From Heligmosomoides polygyrus polygyrus (lineage: Eukaryota; Nematoda; Chromadorea; Rhabditida; Heligmosomidae): a stretch of 64,000 nucleotides of DNA. Position 1 is the first letter of the stretch; every line of letters begins with the position of its first letter. A program made the translations under genes and the position numbers. The notes under the pieces are model-generated. The model saw only the letters and a list, made by a program, of their open reading frames with translations, made no database searches and was not told the DNA's origin. The DNA is taken from positions 77,038,643 through 77,102,642 of the forward strand of contig OX377202.1 in assembly GCA_947396885.1 (NCBI GenBank), given 5' to 3'. Of the stretch, positions 60,296 to 64,000 are shown piece after piece.

Positions 60296-61093
60296 TTAGG
60301 TTGGAAAAAAGCCTTTTCATTTTTTTTCAAAGATTTACTTTACAACTACAGTGTCAAATCTATTGAGATAAACTCCATTTTGTTCCACTACACTTCTCCA
60401 AAGACTGCGTACTTTTCTAATTCCTCTCGCTTAAAGGACTGCAGTTCTGGAGTCGTACCATTGCTGAATCCAATTTTTTTGGTCTTCATCCGTTTCAAAA
60501 CATTTTTCTCCAATTTCTTGCTTGAGAGCATGGAAGAGATTGTAGTCGGTAGGGGCGAGGTCAGGGCTATACGATGGATGTGGCATCACCTCCCAGCGCT
60601 TCTCCTTTATTGTCTCTTTTGTGAGTCTCGCAACATCTGGTTTTGCGCTGCGTGTCTGACAGGGCATGTGAAATCAAAGCTCCAAATTTCCATACAAAGC
60701 CAAGACCCTTTAGGTGGATTCCCACTATCCTGTGAGACACTTTGAGCTTTTCTGCCAGTTGACGTGTCGTCTGCCTATGTACTATCGGTACGAAGAAGAT
60801 GGAGTAGTTCAGCATCGTCCAATTCAGTTGGCCTTCCTGACCTGACGTGCTGTAAATCCTTTAATGAGTTAATGAAGAATGACGTGCCGAAAATGGCCAT
60901 GAGGTAGATCTGGCATTGAGTCCGAAAGATGGGATAGATTACAAAATACAAGAAGGGGCTTGACCTGCGTCCGCGTGCGAACGGTAGACAAGTGTGATAG
61001 GATTATGAAACCAGCAATCAATACTGACTAGTGTGTTTACAAGGGAAACGGTAAAAAACTTTTCGAAGTGTGAAGGACTTTTTTCCAACCTAG
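60296..61093 (-). mobile_element. Internally deleted mariner, 798 bp
   Basis: The ends are TTAGGTTGGAAAAAAG on the left and CTAGGTTGGAAAAAAG (complement) on the right, flanked by TA. Between them the - strand holds the second HTH of a mariner transposase (TRQLAEKLKVSHRIVGIHLK) and then, after a deletion, the third catalytic block (PSYSPDLAPTDYNLFHALKQ). The first two catalytic Asp blocks are missing. It inserted about 45 bp behind a LINE tail. Confidence 0.83.
60431..60815 (-). pseudogene. Mariner transposase remnant
   Basis: Two overlapping frames carry the HTH part and the C-terminal part, ending EEDQKNW-like sequence and a stop at 60431. Roughly 130 codons remain of about 345. Confidence 0.75.
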
Positions 61094-61244
61094 TATTTGT
61101 TGTTTAGCTCTGACTACATATGACTTAGCGGCAGGATCGCTCAGTGTCTGAACCTCAGAATTCCGTAAAGGTTATTAGTTCCAACTCATTCCTTCTTTTG
61201 AGAATCTTTCTTGGGTTTATGCTTACGTCTCGGCACCTTTTCAG

Positions 61245-61574
61245 AAGCGCCAGACTCTACTCTACATCACTCTACACTTCAGACCGGACTACGCAATTGA
61301 TATTGAATTGTCGGAGGGAAAGGTCACGTCGACCGCAAAAGTCAATTGGGATTCACTTGGGCATGAAGCAAGGCAGTTCGAGAGCGTTGGTTTCCCAGCA
61401 GTTCTGTACTATGACTTCGTTTCTATGAGACCTGTTGGGCAGCAGATATCGCGGCGGCATTCTGCGTGTTCTCCAGAAATGTCGATTACTCTGCGTTTTT
61501 CCTTATTTTTGAAAGGGTTTCCAGAAAGGTTTCACAGTGTGCAAGAAGATCTTTCGACAGTACGTGAGCTGTAA
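61245..61574 (+). CDS. Candidate exon, unrecognised
   Basis: CCTTTTCAG at 61236-61244 precedes an open frame of 109 codons: KRQTLLYITLHFRPDYAIDI, then ELSEGKVTSTAKVNWDSLGH and EARQFESVGFPAVLYYDFVS, with a stop at 61574. The alternation of residues in the first 70 codons looks like a beta-rich protein, but no family is recognised and no clear partner exon was found. It may be chance or a fragment of an unknown element. Confidence 0.3.
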   Translation, partial: KRQTLLYITLHFRPDYAIDIELSEGKVTSTAKVNWDSLGHEARQFESVGFPAVLYYDFVSMRPVGQQISRRHSACSPEMSITLRFSLFLKGFPERFHSVQEDLSTVREL

Positions 61575-63340
61575 ATGCATACGAAAATTTGGCAAAACTA
61601 CAAACAAAATAACTGCAACCAAATTTCCTTATAACGACATGTAACCTCCAACTGTCCCTTGTTGCTTATATAGATGTGTTGATTCTAACCGGCCAATTTT
61701 TCAAAACTGGAGCGGTGTTGTCAGTCACTTTCATCGCTATGTGATTATAAAAAAGGCTCTTATCACTGTCGAAATAGTTGGCTTCAATGAAGATACGAAG
61801 GTTTTCGAATTGAAGTGATCAATTCACGGTGGTCACAAGTGAGTGTTACCTAGATTGCTATGTCTGGTACACTCAGAAGCCCAGGCACCTGCAGCGATTC
61901 ACACGTATCCGCCTTCGTCATTCCTTAGCCGAAACACATAAATAGCTTGATAAATCTTGCACCTGAATTGTCCTGTCTCAGGATTTCGTGCTACATTGCT
62001 GCGTGTTGAGGTTCGCCGGAATTCAATGAATTCGTGGCCTAAAAAGCCGGTTTTGAATTCAGTTTTAGTTATGAGCAGACGACACTTATTAAGGATACAA
62101 ATTACAAGAAAAAGGAGCTTTTATATGTAGGGAAGTGAGTCCGTGCGCGTGCTAAAAGCTCCAGGATATAATCCTTCTCCTACGTCTGCTTCAAAATTGG
62201 CTACATCCTGATCTCCTTTCATTGCTCAGTCTATGGTGTCCTCCGCTGAAGCGGACGAAAATAGAAGAAGATATGACTCAAACAAAAGCAGCTACATTAC
62301 GGTATTCATTTCTCACTTCCCTGTAACTACCGAAAAAGCTTTCTGAACTTACGATTAGTGTATCTCTTCTCTAACGGAACAAATCTTAAGAGGACCATCA
62401 AAAATGCTTACTATTTCTATATTTCGTACATTTTGGATCGTTCCATGATCAACAATAGGAAAAGTCGGATCTTGATCGGAAAAGGAACGCTTTCCGGTCA
62501 TGCTTTTCTCACGATCAGTTTTCATTGCAACCGTTCCAGATCAGAATTCCACGAAAACTGCTGTCTTGGAGAGCACCCCAAGAAATTGGGAAAATCCTCT
62601 GCCGCTGTTGTCCAAAACTAGTTTGGCACTGTCAAAATCGAAAATGCTGGAAAATGCTCCAAGGCGAGGTAGGCACTTGTGTTCTTCTGAACGACGTCTT
62701 TCCCTGCATAACTCTTCCAGAGCGTCATAGAAGATGTATGCAGCATGGTATGAACGCCGTTCGCCCGGAGTCTGTCGACCTTCAAGCGAAGATTCCACCA
62801 GATTTCCAGCGAGAATGCTGTCTGACGTTTATTTGCCGCACCGGGCGACATCAGGCGGCGATGTTAGACGAAAGCGTAACAATTTTCCTGGAACGTTCTT
62901 TTCCATTCCTATATTATATAATACATTGATCAGTTAATAGCCCTGTCAATAGCCCTTTCTGTTTTAGTTTTGTCCACAAATAAAAACAACAATGAAAATT
63001 ACGGGCGCAACGGGCATCCGGAAAATGCTCCGTCGCCGAGGGGTTAAAATTGCACTTTCCTATCTAGGTAGCTACCAACTTGTCCTTCTGGAGAGCGACA
63101 ACCACCTCTCGCAGTGCCTAGGGGTATTCGACTGTGACTGTGCAATGCTAGCAATTCTCTGGAAACAGGGAATGCCCGTGCAGGGCAAACAGAGGGCGGC
63201 GGAGGTGCCGGCAAAAACGACGTCGATCAACAGAGCAAACAGCGCAGCCCGGCAGACGCGCACACACGCACACAGGCAGACATGGCCACTTCGCGACGCG
63301 TTTATGTACAATTGCGAATTCGGAACGAGGCCAAGTCGGG
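61575..63340. other. Unassigned DNA
   Basis: No gene is recognised. A 134-codon + strand frame at 62525-62929 overlaps comparable - strand frames and has no known domain. The CA/GT-rich stretch at 63200-63290 probably belongs to the 3' UTR of the - strand gene ending at 63347. Confidence 0.4.
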
Positions 63341-63346
63341 CGGATG

Positions 63347-63477
63347 TCAGTCGTCGCGAGGCGGTTTGCGCTGACAGAAGTCAAGTGGAACGCTCTGCGT
63401 GAACATGGACGGCTCGAGCGACTGCGCGGCAGCGAACGCCTCCGGTGGCAGCAGACCCGGGAACGGGAACGTCGGCA
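63347..63477 (-). CDS. Probable terminal exon of a gene extending past the window
   Basis: On the - strand the acceptor CCGTTTTCAG precedes 63477. The frame then encodes a Pro/Ala-rich C-terminus, PTFPFPGLLPPEAFAAAQSL then EPSMFTQSVPLDFCQRKPPR and DD, before the stop at 63347. The exon starts two bases from the end of a codon (phase 1 intron). The GC-rich third positions stand out from the AT-rich surroundings and resemble the ifb-1 exons. Pro/Ala-rich tails of this kind occur in transcription factors, but no family can be named. Upstream exons must lie beyond 64000. Confidence 0.5.
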
Positions 63478-63529
63478 CTGAAAACGGCAATTTGCGGGGG
63501 AAAAACGACACGAACAGTTGAAACGACAT

Positions 63530-63870
63530 ACAGTTGTGCTTTCGACAAAATTTGTCGAACGAATGAACGAGGAAATTGATTCGATGTCGAAAATTCTCGA
63601 GCGAATGAACGAATGTATTGATTCTCGCTTTTCGATCTCTTCGAACGAACGAAAATCGAATGAGCCTCATTTTCGTTTATTCGATTATTCGGATAGTCGA
63701 ACATTTCGAGTCAGTTACTGCTTGAAGATTGAAAGCTCATTCGATATTCGAATAAATCGATCGAATTTTGAATAGTATTCGAATATGGATTCCTTTCGAT
63801 GTCCGAATTTGAGCAAGTGTTCGAAAATCTCGAATCGAATATTCGACCACTCAAATACATTCGTTCGATC
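63530..63870. repeat. TTCGA-rich simple sequence
   Basis: Dense, irregular repetition of TTCGA/TCGAA and GAACGAATG motifs, including palindromes such as TTCGAATATT neighbours. It lies in the presumed intron upstream of the terminal exon at 63347-63477. Confidence 0.7.
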
Positions 63871-64000
63871 ACAGCTTCAAAACGAAATAGCGAGGCTTGA
63901 GCATTAGAACCAGGCCCCCAGTGATGAAACAGTTGTAAATTCGTCGACTGCAAGCCGTCATTTAAAAAAACTCTGCAATTCTACCAAAAAATCCGATTTT

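Noticed and set aside
62525..62929. 134-codon + strand frame
   Set aside because: Comparable frames run on the opposite strand over the same bases and neither has a recognisable domain or splice support.

Overview
The window is nuclear DNA from a nematode, most likely a clade V (strongylid/hookworm-like) species. The evidence is a nematode-type cytoplasmic intermediate filament gene, small exons with TTTCAG-like acceptors, many mariner, Tc1-like and RTE-type elements, and an abundant tRNA-derived SINE family. The species itself is an inference. No bacterial features, rRNA genes, functional tRNA genes or CRISPR arrays were seen.

Two genes can be rebuilt exon by exon with consistent splice phases. 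On the + strand, 4717-11652, is a 14-exon, 520-aa ortholog of DHCR24 (delta24-sterol reductase, FAD-linked). On the - strand, 35888-15718, is the ortholog of C. elegans ifb-1. It has a 15-exon common body and three candidate alternative first exons at 35.9, 27.99 and 27.64 kb, all ending in the same splice phase and predicting isoforms of 590, 550 and 561 aa. The two genes converge; about 4 kb lies between their stop codons, including a decayed Tc1-like element directly behind the DHCR24 poly(A) signal.

Layout. 0-4.6 kb: old mobile elements (a mariner split by an inverted pair of tRNA-derived SINEs with target duplications, a 5'-truncated LINE, an RTE 3' end). 4.7-11.65 kb: DHCR24, with an antisense RTE copy in intron 2, a SINE fragment in a middle intron and a young SINE in the last intron. 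11.7-15.7 kb: Tc1-like element and empty intergenic DNA. 15.7-36 kb: ifb-1; one 4.4-kb intron holds two mariners in opposite orientation. 36-53 kb: mostly unassigned DNA with SINEs, a satellite-like array, a long TTA microsatellite and mariner/RTE debris. 53-54 kb: fragment of an unrecognised spliced + strand gene with an exon carrying a 141-bp tandem duplication. 54-63 kb: more SINEs, RTE pieces and an internally deleted mariner. 63.35-63.48 kb: a probable last exon of a - strand gene continuing beyond the window.

The two resolved genes are functionally unrelated: one handles dietary sterol, the other builds the epidermal/muscle-attachment cytoskeleton. The most interesting items are the alternative-promoter structure of ifb-1, the inverted SINE dimer with target duplications, the pair of mariners inside one ifb-1 intron, and the tandemly duplicated exon at 53.7 kb.
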